Shown piece by piece: positions 8,792 to 17,610 of a stretch of 64,000 bases of DNA (position 1 is its first letter; every line of letters begins with the position of its first letter). The DNA is taken from the NCBI RefSeq assembly GCF_014193655.1, contig NZ_JACHZQ010000006.1, forward strand, positions 310,001-374,000, written 5' to 3'. Under the pieces are notes generated by a model. The model ran no database searches, was not told the DNA's origin, and saw only the letters and a program-made list of their open reading frames with translations. The DNA comes from Rhizobium sp. BK313 (lineage in GTDB: Bacteria > Pseudomonadota > Alphaproteobacteria > Rhizobiales > Rhizobiaceae). A program made the translations under genes and the position numbers.

Positions 8792-9586
8792 ATGAACGAC
8801 GAAACCTACCGCGTCAGAATGACCGGTATCTCCAAACGTTATCAGACGATCCAGACCCTTGACGATGTGTCGCTGACCTTGAAGCCGGGGGAAGTTCTCG
8901 GCCTCGTCGGTGACAACGGCGCCGGCAAGTCGACCTTGAGCAAGGTTCTGTCCGGCGCGGTCATTCCCGATTCCGGATCCATCGAAATTGACGGAAAGAC
9001 CGTCGCCTTCGCATCTCCCGCCGATTCACGCGCAGCGCGCATCGAGATGGTCTACCAGGATCTGTCCCTCTGTGACAGCGTCGATGTAGCCGGCAACATC
9101 TTTCTGGGCCGGGAGCCCCGTCGCCGCCTGCTCGGACTTCCGTTTCTCGACAATAAGAAGATGCACGACGAAGCGCGCGATATGCTCGAGCGGCTCGGTA
9201 TCGTTATTGCCGATACGCGGTTGAAGGTGGAAAATCTGTCCGGCGGGCAGCGTCAATCGATCGCGATCGGGAGAGCGGCTTCGTTCAACCCGACCGTGCT
9301 GATCATGGACGAACCAACGGCGGCGCTTGCCGTCGCCGAAGTCGAGGCCGTACTTGATCTCATCAAGGCGGTCAGTGCGCGGGGCGTCAGCGTCATTCTC
9401 ATTACCCATCGGCTCCAGGACCTGTTCCTCGTCTGCGATCGCATTCAGGTCATGTATGAAGGGCACAACGTCGCCGAGCGCAGAATTGAAGACACGAGCA
9501 TCGAGGAAGTCGTCAATCTTATCGTCGGACGCAAATTTGAGGCCCGGTCGGCCGGTCATCGCAAGGACCAGGGAGTGCAGGCATGA
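8792..9586 (+). CDS. Sugar ABC transporter ATP-binding protein (single-domain, FrcA-like)
   Basis: Cytoplasmic ATPase of 264 residues with one nucleotide-binding domain, unlike the duplicated RbsA/XylG proteins; the size fits the FrcA-type subset common in rhizobia. Visible motifs: Walker A GDNGAGKST, Q-loop MVYQDLSLCDSVDVAGNIFL, signature LSGGQRQSIAIGRA, Walker B VLIMDEPTAAL and H-loop ILITHR. The start at 8792 follows AGGTGGA; an upstream in-frame ATG at 8735 is less likely. Its TGA overlaps the permease ATG, so the pair is translationally coupled. Confidence 0.92.
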   Translation: MNDETYRVRMTGISKRYQTIQTLDDVSLTLKPGEVLGLVGDNGAGKSTLSKVLSGAVIPDSGSIEIDGKTVAFASPADSRAARIEMVYQDLSLCDSVDVAGNIFLGREPRRRLLGLPFLDNKKMHDEARDMLERLGIVIADTRLKVENLSGGQRQSIAIGRAASFNPTVLIMDEPTAALAVAEVEAVLDLIKAVSARGVSVILITHRLQDLFLVCDRIQVMYEGHNVAERRIEDTSIEEVVNLIVGRKFEARSAGHRKDQGVQA

Positions 9587-10608
9587 CAACATCCTCTTCC
9601 ACAGCCCACGCGCCCACCGCGGCAACACCGCGTTCGCGTGTTCATAAAAGCAGATGGCGCGACAAAGTTATGAGCAATGGCAGCATCGTGTCGATCGCGT
9701 TGTTCTTCTTTGTTGTCTGCGTCTTCTTTTCCATCTTCACCAGCGCCTTCCTGACGGCCCCCAACCTCTTGAATATCATTCGCCAGTCCGCACCCTTGTT
9801 GATTGTCGCCGCGTCGATGACCTTCGTCATCACTACTGGGGGAATAGACCTTTCCGTGGGATCCGTGCTCGCTTTAACCGCCACTCTTTCGGCTGCATCG
9901 CTGCAGGCGGGGATAGCCTGGCCGCTTGTGGTCGTGCTTATGCTCGTCCTGGGCGGTGCCGTCGGGGCCTTGCAGGGTTTCTTCATTGCTTATGAGCGCA
10001 TTCCTGCCTTTATCGTCACGCTTGCCGGACTTTCGGTCGTACGTGGTCTGGCGTTGCTGATCACCGCCGGCTATTCCATTCCTGTGGACGCGGAAAGTCC
10101 TTTCACGGCAATCGGCAGGGCGTGGTTTTTCGGCGTGCCCGTGCCGGCACTGATTGCGCTCCTTGCCCTGGTCCTTGCCTATATCACGTTCAACCAGACG
10201 CCTTTCGGCCGTTATGTAACCGGTATTGGCGCCAATGCCGAGGCGGTGCGTCGTGCAGGCGTCAATACCCGCTTCGTCACCCTATGCGTCTATGTTCTGT
10301 CCGGTACGGCCGCCGCCATGGCCGGCATCATTCTCGCTGCCCGGCTCGGGTCGGGATCCTCCAATGCCGGACAGGGTTTTGAACTCGACGTCATCGCTGC
10401 GGTGGTTCTCGGCGGCACCAGCTTGTTCGGCGGCCGTGGCACGATCTTGGGCACTATTCTTGGTGCGCTGACCGTCGCCGTCATCGCCAACGGCCTGATC
10501 CTTGCGCATATGTCACCATTCCTCACACCGATCGTCACCGGCGCTATCATTCTCATTGCGATCTGGCTGAATTTCCGGATCTTCAGAGGGGCCGTCAGGA
10601 GCCGATGA
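9583..10608 (+). CDS. Sugar ABC transporter permease (RbsC/FrcC-like)
   Basis: Inner-membrane permease of 341 residues with about eight hydrophobic segments. Family motifs are FVITTGGIDLSVGSVLALTA in the first third, GRYVTGIGANAEAVRRAGVN in the cytoplasmic loop and DVIAAVVLGGTSLFGGRGT near the C-terminus. The polar, basic N-terminal extension of about 25 residues is unremarkable. ATG overlaps the stop of the ATPase gene. It completes the importer with the two preceding genes. Confidence 0.92.
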   Translation: MTTSSSTAHAPTAATPRSRVHKSRWRDKVMSNGSIVSIALFFFVVCVFFSIFTSAFLTAPNLLNIIRQSAPLLIVAASMTFVITTGGIDLSVGSVLALTATLSAASLQAGIAWPLVVVLMLVLGGAVGALQGFFIAYERIPAFIVTLAGLSVVRGLALLITAGYSIPVDAESPFTAIGRAWFFGVPVPALIALLALVLAYITFNQTPFGRYVTGIGANAEAVRRAGVNTRFVTLCVYVLSGTAAAMAGIILAARLGSGSSNAGQGFELDVIAAVVLGGTSLFGGRGTILGTILGALTVAVIANGLILAHMSPFLTPIVTGAIILIAIWLNFRIFRGAVRSR

Positions 10609-10611
10609 CCC

Positions 10612-11697
10612 ATGGATGATCTGTTTAAAACACAGCCCAGGGAGCGGGCGGCAATCGGTGTTGCATCCGGCACTGCCATGACGGTTCTGGGACCAGTACC
10701 GGTCGCCGACCTCGGCATCACGCTCATGCACGAGCATATCCTGCTCGACGGGGCGCGGACCTGGAAATGCCCCTGTCATCCCGACGACAGGCTGATTGCC
10801 GAGCAGAAGGTCAATATCGAGATCGTCGGCGAATTGCGGATGAATCCGTATATGAACCGCGACAATGTCTCGTTAGATGACAGCGATCTGGCGCTTGCCG
10901 AGCTGAAGAAATTCCAGGCGCTCGGTGGCCACACGGTCATCGAGGCGACCAATATCGGTATCGGCCGCGATCCGGAAAAGCTTGCGCGTATATCACGCAT
11001 GTCCGGCATGAAGATCATCATGGGGACAGGGTTCTATCTTCAGCATACCCATCCCGAGTGGTTGAAGGATATGGACGTTGATGCCGTCACGAAATTCATC
11101 GTCAACGATGTCGGCGGTGGCGCCGTTCAACCGGAGATCATGGCCGGTATCATCGGCGAAGTGGGTGTCAGCAAGGATTTCACGTCCGAGGAGTTGAAAT
11201 CACTCCGCGCCTCGGCCCGCGCTTCCCGCATCACCGGCCTGCCGCTTTCGATCCATCTTCCCGGCTGGGAGCGGCTCGCCCATAAGGTGCTCGATGTCGT
11301 GGAAGAGGAAGGGGCCGATCTCCGGCACACTATCCTGTGCCATATGAACCCAAGCCATAACGACCTCGCCTATCAGAAAGGCCTGGCCGAGCGGGGTGCG
11401 TTTCTCGAATACGACATGATCGGCATGGACTACTACTATGCCGATCAGGACGCGCAATCGCCCTCCGATGAGGACAATGCCCGTGCCCTTCGGTCCCTCA
11501 TCGATATGGGTTTTGTCGACCGTCTGCTGCTGTCGCAGGATGTCTTCCTGAAAATCATGCTGACGCGCTATGGCGGTTTTGGCTACGGCTACATCCTCAA
11601 GCATTTCGTGCCACGGCTGAGGCGCCATGGCGTTGAGCAGGCAGCGATCGAACAAATGCTGACCGACAATCCGAAATCCGTTTTTTCCGCCGCTTGA
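10612..11697 (+). CDS. Phosphotriesterase-family metal-dependent hydrolase
   Basis: Amidohydrolase-superfamily enzyme of 361 residues related to phosphotriesterase (PTE)-like lactonases and the PHP proteins. Metal ligands visible: H40-x-H42 in LMHEHILLD, the bridging carboxylate position in GEVGVSKDF (Glu, where true phosphotriesterases use carboxylated Lys), His in SIHLPGW, His in LCHMNP and Asp in LLSQDVF. The C-terminus GYGYILKHFVPRLRRHG is typical of the family. It follows the permease gene by 3 bases. A lactonase or related ester hydrolase is more likely than a phosphotriesterase; the substrate is unknown. Confidence 0.85.
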   Translation: MDDLFKTQPRERAAIGVASGTAMTVLGPVPVADLGITLMHEHILLDGARTWKCPCHPDDRLIAEQKVNIEIVGELRMNPYMNRDNVSLDDSDLALAELKKFQALGGHTVIEATNIGIGRDPEKLARISRMSGMKIIMGTGFYLQHTHPEWLKDMDVDAVTKFIVNDVGGGAVQPEIMAGIIGEVGVSKDFTSEELKSLRASARASRITGLPLSIHLPGWERLAHKVLDVVEEEGADLRHTILCHMNPSHNDLAYQKGLAERGAFLEYDMIGMDYYYADQDAQSPSDEDNARALRSLIDMGFVDRLLLSQDVFLKIMLTRYGGFGYGYILKHFVPRLRRHGVEQAAIEQMLTDNPKSVFSAA

Positions 11698-11730
11698 CCG
11701 GCTAAGAAATCCGCATCGCAAGGAGCATAC

Positions 11731-12501
11731 ATGTCCAAGAAGAAGATCCTTCTCGCTGGAGAATCCTGGGTATCGACCGCAACCCACATCAAGGGTTTCG
11801 ATCAGTTTCCGACCGTGACCTATCACACCGGCGCCGACGAATTGCTGGCGGCGCTGAAGAACAGTGACTTCGACGTCACCTTCATGCCGGCGCACGAGGC
11901 GCAGCGCGATTTCCCGCAAACCATCGAGGCTCTGTCCGCCTATGATGCGGTTGTGCTGTCGGACATCGGCGCGAACACGCTGCTCCTGCATCCCGATACC
12001 TGGATTCATTCAAAGACGACGCCGAACCGTTTGCGCTTGCTGCGCGATTATGTCCGGAGTGGCGGCGGCTTACTGATGTTTGGCGGCTATTACAGCTTCC
12101 AGGGCATCAATGGCGGCGCGCGCTACCGCAAGACACCCGTCGAAGAAGTCCTGCCGGTGGAATGCCTTTCCGTCGACGATCGGGTCGAGGTGCCGGAAGG
12201 GTTCGCACCCGTCGTCACCGGCGACGAGAGCCATCCGATCTTGGCCGGGCTCGGCAAGGACTGGCCGGTTCTTCTTGGTTTCAACGAAGTCATCGTCAAG
12301 GACGCAGCAGAGGTCCTGGCGACCGTTTCCTCCGACTATGGTTCGCTGCCGTTGCTAGTCACAGGGCGCTATGGCAAGGGGCGCACCATTGCCTGGACAT
12401 CCGATGTCGGGCCGCACTGGCTGCCACCGGGCTTCATTGCCTGGAGTGGCTACAAGACGCTGTTTGAACAGATGCTTGCCTTCGCCACTGCCAAGGATTG
12501 A
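11731..12501 (+). CDS. Class-I glutamine amidotransferase-like protein of unknown function
   Basis: Soluble protein of 256 residues with a flavodoxin-like/GATase-1-like fold signature: KKILLAGESWVSTATHIKGF at the N-terminus, AYDAVVLSDIGANTLLL in the middle and a region LRDYVRSGGGLLMFGGYYSF at the position of the nucleophile elbow. In true glutamine amidotransferases this elbow holds a Cys; here the position reads FGGYYSF with no Cys, so ammonia transfer from glutamine is unlikely. It lies between the PTE-like and M20 hydrolase genes of the same operon and presumably acts in the same pathway. Function unknown. Confidence 0.75.
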   Translation: MSKKKILLAGESWVSTATHIKGFDQFPTVTYHTGADELLAALKNSDFDVTFMPAHEAQRDFPQTIEALSAYDAVVLSDIGANTLLLHPDTWIHSKTTPNRLRLLRDYVRSGGGLLMFGGYYSFQGINGGARYRKTPVEEVLPVECLSVDDRVEVPEGFAPVVTGDESHPILAGLGKDWPVLLGFNEVIVKDAAEVLATVSSDYGSLPLLVTGRYGKGRTIAWTSDVGPHWLPPGFIAWSGYKTLFEQMLAFATAKD

Positions 12502-12542
12502 GCCATGCCAATCCATGTCGTCGACATCGCCGGATTGTACCG

Positions 12543-13796
12543 ATGAGGCCCGAGGTCAACGGTGAGCGCCTGCTTCGCCGGTTGAGCGACTTCGCCGAAA
12601 TCGGCAAGACAAAGGCCGGCGGGGTCAACCGACAGGCATTGAGCAGCGAAGACCGGGCGGCGCGACGCCTTCTCGCCGATCTCGTGACCGCACGCGGTTT
12701 CAACGTCTTTCAGGATGCGATCGCCAACCTGTTCGTGCGCCGTGAGGGCCGCGATGCGACGCGGCCGGCGATGCTGATCGGCAGTCATCTCGATAGCCAG
12801 CCAACAGGCGGACGCTTCGATGGCGCGCTCGGCACTCTCGCCGCATTCGAAGTGCTGGAGGCTTTGGAAGATGCGGACCATGAGACGGCCTCTGCAATCG
12901 AAGTCGTCGCCTGGACGAACGAAGAGGGCAGCCGCTTTGCGCCCGGCGTCATGGGATCGATGGCCTTTGTCGGTGCCGCGCATCCAGACGATTTTCGGTC
13001 CGTTGTTTCCGGCGACGGAGAGAGCTTCGGCCAAGAACTCGCCGCTACACTCGCAGCTCTGCCCGAGGCGACAATGCGCCCGCTTGGCACGCCAATCTCG
13101 GCCTATCTCGAACTGCATATCGAGCAGGGGCCTTCGCTTGAGCGCGAAGGGCTCGCCGCAGGTGTTGTCACCGCAGTTCAGGGCACGCGATGGCTGGCCG
13201 TGACCTTCTCGGGAAGTGCAGGTCATGCCGGCACCACGTCGCTTGCTTACCGCCGCGATCCGATGGTAGCGGCAACCTCGGCGCTGAACCGGCTACAAAT
13301 GTCGATCATGCCGCAGGACGACGACGCAAGGCTGACCGTTGGGCGGTTTTCGACCCATCCGGGTTCGATCAATGCCATACCGGATCATGTGACTTTTACC
13401 GTCGATATCAGGCATCCGGATGCGTTAAGCCTAGCGGCCATCGAAGCAAGGATTCGCGCAGTTTGCGAGGAAGCGGCATTGTCGCAGCGATGCAGCGTCG
13501 AGATCTCGACATCCTTCGATATGCCGCCCGGCTCGTTTTCAAAGGTCATGACGGATCGGATTGAAACGGCCGCACGAGCACTTGCCTTGCCGTACAAGCA
13601 CATGATTTCCGGCGCGTTCCATGATGCGCTGTTCGTCTCCCGGGTTGCACCCACTGCAATGATTTTCGTGCCTTGCCGAGACGGTGTTAGTCATAACGAG
13701 ACCGAATATGTCGAGCCGGCTCACGCCATCAATGGCGCCCGACTGCTTCTCGCCGCGACACTGGAAAGCGTGTGTTCGTTGCTCGTGATCGTGTGA
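12543..13796 (+). CDS. M20 family amidohydrolase (N-carbamoyl-L-amino acid hydrolase / allantoate amidohydrolase type)
   Basis: Zinc-dependent hydrolase of 417 residues, full family length. Motifs: LIGSHLDSQPTGGRFDGALG (metal His and bridging Asp), WTNEEGSRFAPGVMGS (catalytic Glu pair), LHIEQGPSLE, the dimerisation region GSAGHAGTT and the late ligand GVSHNETEYVEP. These define the carbamoylase/ureidoglycolate-allantoate group that cleaves ureido or amide bonds. The ATG at 12543 is preferred over a TTG at 12498 that overlaps the previous stop, because family similarity begins at VNGERLL. Last gene of the operon; it suggests the imported compound carries a ureido or amide group (inference). 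Confidence 0.88.
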   Translation: MRPEVNGERLLRRLSDFAEIGKTKAGGVNRQALSSEDRAARRLLADLVTARGFNVFQDAIANLFVRREGRDATRPAMLIGSHLDSQPTGGRFDGALGTLAAFEVLEALEDADHETASAIEVVAWTNEEGSRFAPGVMGSMAFVGAAHPDDFRSVVSGDGESFGQELAATLAALPEATMRPLGTPISAYLELHIEQGPSLEREGLAAGVVTAVQGTRWLAVTFSGSAGHAGTTSLAYRRDPMVAATSALNRLQMSIMPQDDDARLTVGRFSTHPGSINAIPDHVTFTVDIRHPDALSLAAIEARIRAVCEEAALSQRCSVEISTSFDMPPGSFSKVMTDRIETAARALALPYKHMISGAFHDALFVSRVAPTAMIFVPCRDGVSHNETEYVEPAHAINGARLLLAATLESVCSLLVIV

Positions 13797-13860
13797 TTTG
13801 ACCGTCTCCAGAATTCAGCCGTCTGCACGACGCTAGCCAACTGTGCAAGTCACGAAACGA

Positions 13861-15159
13861 TCAGAAATTGGCTGCAGTCTTCAGCCCCAGCACGACGACG
13901 TCCTTGTTCTCACTGATGCCACCGGGATTGACCACGTACTGGATGTTCGGGCGGAAAAGCAGCCCGGTTGTGGGACGATACGTATAATACAGCTCGAAGG
14001 CGTACTCGGATCCGGGGACCGGACGGTCTTGCGCGGCTTGGGCGTCGGCGACGCGATTGTTGACGTGCGTGGTGCCGACCGCAAAGCCGATATCGTCTTT
14101 GGGGCGGGAGCTGAATAGGCCTGTGTAGATCAATCCCCCCGCTATCTGACGATCAGTAGTGGCAGTACGATCATCCGCAACGACGGCATTGAGGAAAAGG
14201 CTCAGATTGCTTGTCACCTGCTGCTGGAAGTTGATGTAGGCGCCGTACCGCCCGCGACGCTCACGCGGGGGCAGGCCTGTTAGGGCGAAAAAATTGCCAT
14301 TGACGTCGGACACGACATCATCAGCGCTGGATGTGTCATACCACCCACCAATCTTGTAGCTGCCCGGCAGCCCCTCATCGCCCAACTTGGGAAGCCAGCC
14401 GAGTTCCACCGGTATCAGCGCCCCGGTAGAACCGGAAAAGTACACTGGAAGCACCTGGTCATCGACGCCCAGATATTTGGTGTTTACGTCGTAGACGCCG
14501 GCTTGGATGTAGCCGAACCCGCTTAGAGCCACCTTGACGCGGGTCGCCCACTGGCTGATAGGCCAATTGTAGATGTAGTTGCCGACAATGTTGCCGGGGT
14601 TCGCACCACAGAATGTCAGATTCTGGAAGTCACATGAAAATGACGCAAAGTCCCCGCCGAAGGTCATGCGGCCGATCTTCCAGTCAATCAGTCCGTCGGC
14701 ATATTTCTGGTCGAACCAGAATTCCGTCAATCGGATGGTCTGTCCTCGACCGTACACCTCCTGTACCTGCTGAAGCGTGCCGAGCTCGGCGTCGGCGCTG
14801 AGGTTGCGACCAAGGCGTTGCGTCAGGGTGACCTGGAACTGCGCGCTCGGGATGCCGAGCAGGCGATCGAGGTCAAACGTCACTCCGGCCGCATACTGGT
14901 CAGCATATCGCGTCGTGTGCTCGATGCCACCGGCCGGGTTGTAGGCGATTTCGCTGGTATATCCGAACTGAAAATCGATACCCATCCTTTGCAGACGGGT
15001 CCGTTCTCCGCCCCAGTCGCCAAGCAACCAGGAATCCGGCGGAGCGCCGGCGCTCGTCGGATCAACCGCTTTGGTTGCGCGATCTCCGGCATGAGCAACG
15101 GCAGTCGAAAAAATCACTGCCAACAGGATTTTTACAACGGACAATGTCTGTTGCCGCAT
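13861..15159 (-). CDS. OprB-family carbohydrate-selective porin
   Basis: Outer-membrane beta-barrel protein of 432 residues. Signal peptide at about residues 1-24 (VVKILLAVIFSTAVAHA), then SWLLGDWGGERTRLQRMGI, the standard OprB opening, and many amphipathic strands ending in the aromatic C-terminal segment LGLKTAANF needed for barrel insertion. The motif NLTFCGANPGNIVGNYIYNW is characteristic of the family. The ATG at 15159 has GGGGGTGG upstream; an in-frame start at 15201 would put residues before the signal. It is convergent with the preceding operon, so it may be an independent gene for sugar entry. Confidence 0.9.
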   Translation of the reverse strand: MRQQTLSVVKILLAVIFSTAVAHAGDRATKAVDPTSAGAPPDSWLLGDWGGERTRLQRMGIDFQFGYTSEIAYNPAGGIEHTTRYADQYAAGVTFDLDRLLGIPSAQFQVTLTQRLGRNLSADAELGTLQQVQEVYGRGQTIRLTEFWFDQKYADGLIDWKIGRMTFGGDFASFSCDFQNLTFCGANPGNIVGNYIYNWPISQWATRVKVALSGFGYIQAGVYDVNTKYLGVDDQVLPVYFSGSTGALIPVELGWLPKLGDEGLPGSYKIGGWYDTSSADDVVSDVNGNFFALTGLPPRERRGRYGAYINFQQQVTSNLSLFLNAVVADDRTATTDRQIAGGLIYTGLFSSRPKDDIGFAVGTTHVNNRVADAQAAQDRPVPGSEYAFELYYTYRPTTGLLFRPNIQYVVNPGGISENKDVVVLGLKTAANF

Positions 15160-15703
15160 ATCCACCCCCGTCCCACTAAGCCCCCCAAGGGAAGCTAACA
15201 CGATTCGCAGAGATCCTAGTCAATAAGGAGACCCACCACAGCGAGCTGACATTCTCTACGATCGCCCAAATCAACGGCAATCGCTCTCGGACGTCCTGCC
15301 GTCGGACCCGCCACGAGACGGTCAATGTGTTTGCCGATCTCGTCGATTCGGCGCATCGAGCCAGCCGACAGGCGGGCGCTTCGATGGCGCGCTCGGAAGC
15401 GTTGGTGGAGCGGGAGGAGGAAGCGCTGGAGGAAGACTGAGGATTGCCAGATTGGACGCGGCGTTTGCTTCTTGCCCGGTGGGCGACGCGCCGCTGCAGT
15501 CCGTCGGGCCTTATCTATCGATGAGGCGCTTAGCTGAGACGGCGGCCGGTCCATTGGCGGCACGGCATGCAGATTAAATGAAAGGCGACAACAGGTCATC
15601 GTGACCTTCGCATTTTCGTGCCGGGCGCGGCACCCTTATTCTCCCTTTGCTGCCGAGCAACAGTTATACTTCGTCGCACGAAAGTAAGCCGTGGGGGGCG
15701 AAC
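15160..15703. other. Gene-free stretch with a short M20-hydrolase fossil
   Basis: No convincing gene. Bases 15359-15397 read SQPTGGRFDGALG in one frame and match 36 of 39 bases of the metal-site segment of the M20 hydrolase gene at 12795-12833. The flanks do not match and the frame is not maintained, so this is a fragment of a duplicated or related gene. A minus-strand frame at 15216-15599 has no recognisable domain and was not accepted. Confidence 0.5.
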
Positions 15704-17392
15704 ATGAGCCAGCAACCTATTCCGCTCAAAGTGACCGCTGGCAGATTTGCCCGCGCAGTCAAAATGTTTATGACTTCACATGTGGGCCGAAGAGCAAGGT
15801 TGCTCGCTTTTGCCTTGGCAGTTCTCTTTTGCGGCATCAGCGCGCTTAATGTCGTCAACAGTTTTGTCGGTCGAAACTTCTTCACCGCCATTGCCGAGAA
15901 ACAGACTACGGAATTTATCCGGCAAGCGTTTCTTTATACCGGAGTATTCGCTGCCTCGACGATTGTATCAGTCATCGCCCGCTTTGCCGAGGAACGCCTC
16001 GCTCTCCTCTGGCGGGAATTCCTGACACGTCGCGCGGTCGGGCTCTATATGAGTGACGGTACTTTTTATCGCGTCGGTGTCACCGGCAAGCTTTCGCACC
16101 CGGATCAGAGAATTGCAAATGACATCGGCACGTTCACGGTCACCACGCTTTCCTTCATTCTCATGCTGCTCAATAGCGGCCTGACGATTTTAACCTTTTC
16201 AGGCGTGCTGTGGACAATCAGTCCATTACTTTTCAGCATTGCGGTCGTGTACTCGGCATTTGGATCCTACATGACCATCGTCCTCGGCCGGCCGTTGATC
16301 AACTTGAACTATGATCGACTCGACAGCGAGGCAGCCTTCCGCTCCAGCCTTATCCATGTGCAAGAAAACACCGAGTCAATCGTGTTTGAGGGCGGAGAAG
16401 AACGCCATGCCAGTCTTTTGTTGAAGCGGTTCGATGACCTCGTCAGCAATCTCAGGCGAATTATAGTGATCAATCGCAACGTGGGCTTCTTCACCACCGG
16501 CTATAATTGGATGATACAAATCATTCCGGTTATCATCATCGCCCCGGCCTTTATTCGCGGCGACATGGAGTTCGGCGTGATCACCCAGTCCGCGGCTGCG
16601 TTTGCGATGCTTGTCGGTGCATTCTCCTTCATCGTCAGGCAGTTCGAGTCGATCTCCAATTTCGCGGCTGTTGTGGCCCGTATCAGTTCCTTGGTGGAAT
16701 CTATCGAGGAGGCTCGCAAACCGACACGCTCGAATCTCGAGCTCGTTGAGCGAGATGGCGAACTCGTTTTTGACCACCTCACATTGACCTCGTCCGCAAA
16801 AGGCGGCCTGTTGAGAGATTTATCGGCGTCCGTCCCTACCGATACGCGCGTGCTTGTCGTCGGGGAGGACGAAACTGCCGGCGTCGAGTTGCTCCGGTCC
16901 ACAGCTGGCATCAGCGCTTCCGGCAGCGGACGCATCACCCGCCCACCGCGCAATCAAATCCGTTTTATTCCCCAGCGCCCTTACATGGCCCCTGGAACAT
17001 TGCGGCAGACCCTTGTCCCGGCGGATATGGCGGCAGGAATATCCGACGAGCAGATTTTGACGCTGCTCGAAGAACTCGGGCTTGGCCATGTGGTCAACGC
17101 AAAAGACCTGGATGTCGAACAAGACTGGGGGACTGTTCTTTCGCCGCGGGAACAGCAGCTACTGGCAATTGCGAACGTCCTTATCGTGGCTCCGCGATAC
17201 CTGTTTGTGGAGAAGGGCGAAGTGACTTTTGGTCATGAATTAATGAACCATATCATCGGGCTCCTCGCTGAAAGATCAATCACGTGCATCAACTTCGCAG
17301 AGCCCGGCGCATCGCGTAACCGGTACGATATAGTTCTTGAGTACCATGCAGACGGAAGCTGGACGTGGATCGATCAACGGGGCAAATCCTAA
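15704..17392 (+). CDS. SbmA/BacA-like ABC transporter with degenerate ATPase domain
   Basis: Inner-membrane protein of 562 residues built like the ABCD/YddA/BclA group: an SbmA-BacA type membrane domain (about residues 1-320, with ALNVVNSFVGRNFFTAIAEK and LALLWREFLTRRAVGLYM) fused to a C-terminal ABC-type domain. The ATPase motifs are broken. The Walker A position (residues 387-394) reads GEDETAGV, lacking the GK[ST] core; the signature (479-485) reads LSPREQQ with Arg for Gly; and in Walker B (499-504, YLFVEK) the Asp position holds Val502. The protein is full length with no frameshift, so the domain seems kept without ATPase activity. It may work as a proton-driven SbmA-like peptide importer. 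The ATG at 15704 follows a G-rich ribosome binding site. Confidence 0.82.
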   Translation: MSQQPIPLKVTAGRFARAVKMFMTSHVGRRARLLAFALAVLFCGISALNVVNSFVGRNFFTAIAEKQTTEFIRQAFLYTGVFAASTIVSVIARFAEERLALLWREFLTRRAVGLYMSDGTFYRVGVTGKLSHPDQRIANDIGTFTVTTLSFILMLLNSGLTILTFSGVLWTISPLLFSIAVVYSAFGSYMTIVLGRPLINLNYDRLDSEAAFRSSLIHVQENTESIVFEGGEERHASLLLKRFDDLVSNLRRIIVINRNVGFFTTGYNWMIQIIPVIIIAPAFIRGDMEFGVITQSAAAFAMLVGAFSFIVRQFESISNFAAVVARISSLVESIEEARKPTRSNLELVERDGELVFDHLTLTSSAKGGLLRDLSASVPTDTRVLVVGEDETAGVELLRSTAGISASGSGRITRPPRNQIRFIPQRPYMAPGTLRQTLVPADMAAGISDEQILTLLEELGLGHVVNAKDLDVEQDWGTVLSPREQQLLAIANVLIVAPRYLFVEKGEVTFGHELMNHIIGLLAERSITCINFAEPGASRNRYDIVLEYHADGSWTWIDQRGKS

Positions 17393-17437
17393 CGGAGCAC
17401 ACCCTGGCACAAAGCAATTGACCTGCTCAGCTTCTTA

Positions 17438-17460
17438 GGGAATGCGGTCGGGGCATTCCC
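17438..17460 (+). terminator. Hairpin downstream of the SbmA-like gene
   Basis: GGGAATGC (17438-17445) and GCATTCCC (17453-17460) form an 8-bp stem with a 7-base loop, 46 bases after the transporter stop. No T-run follows, so if it is a terminator it is not a classical one. Confidence 0.35.
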
Positions 17461-17610
17461 CCGCGATCACAATGAACGGCATTGAAAGCCGTGGCGCCTT
17501 TAATCGTCGGCTACGAATCACGTCTGGTCGCAACGCTTGCGCGTCAGTTGCAGATGACTCGCAACAGGTTTATCTTCTCGTTGGCATAGCCATGCGGAGT
17601 TGAAACCGAG

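Noticed and set aside
10612..11697. Calling the PTE-family gene a true phosphotriesterase
   Set aside because: The bridging metal ligand position reads Glu (GEVGVSKDF), as in lactonase-like and PHP relatives, rather than the carboxylated Lys of phosphotriesterases.
15216..15599. Minus-strand frame of 127 codons near the porin gene
   Set aside because: No domain or ribosome binding site, and one end overlaps the M20 fossil read on the other strand.
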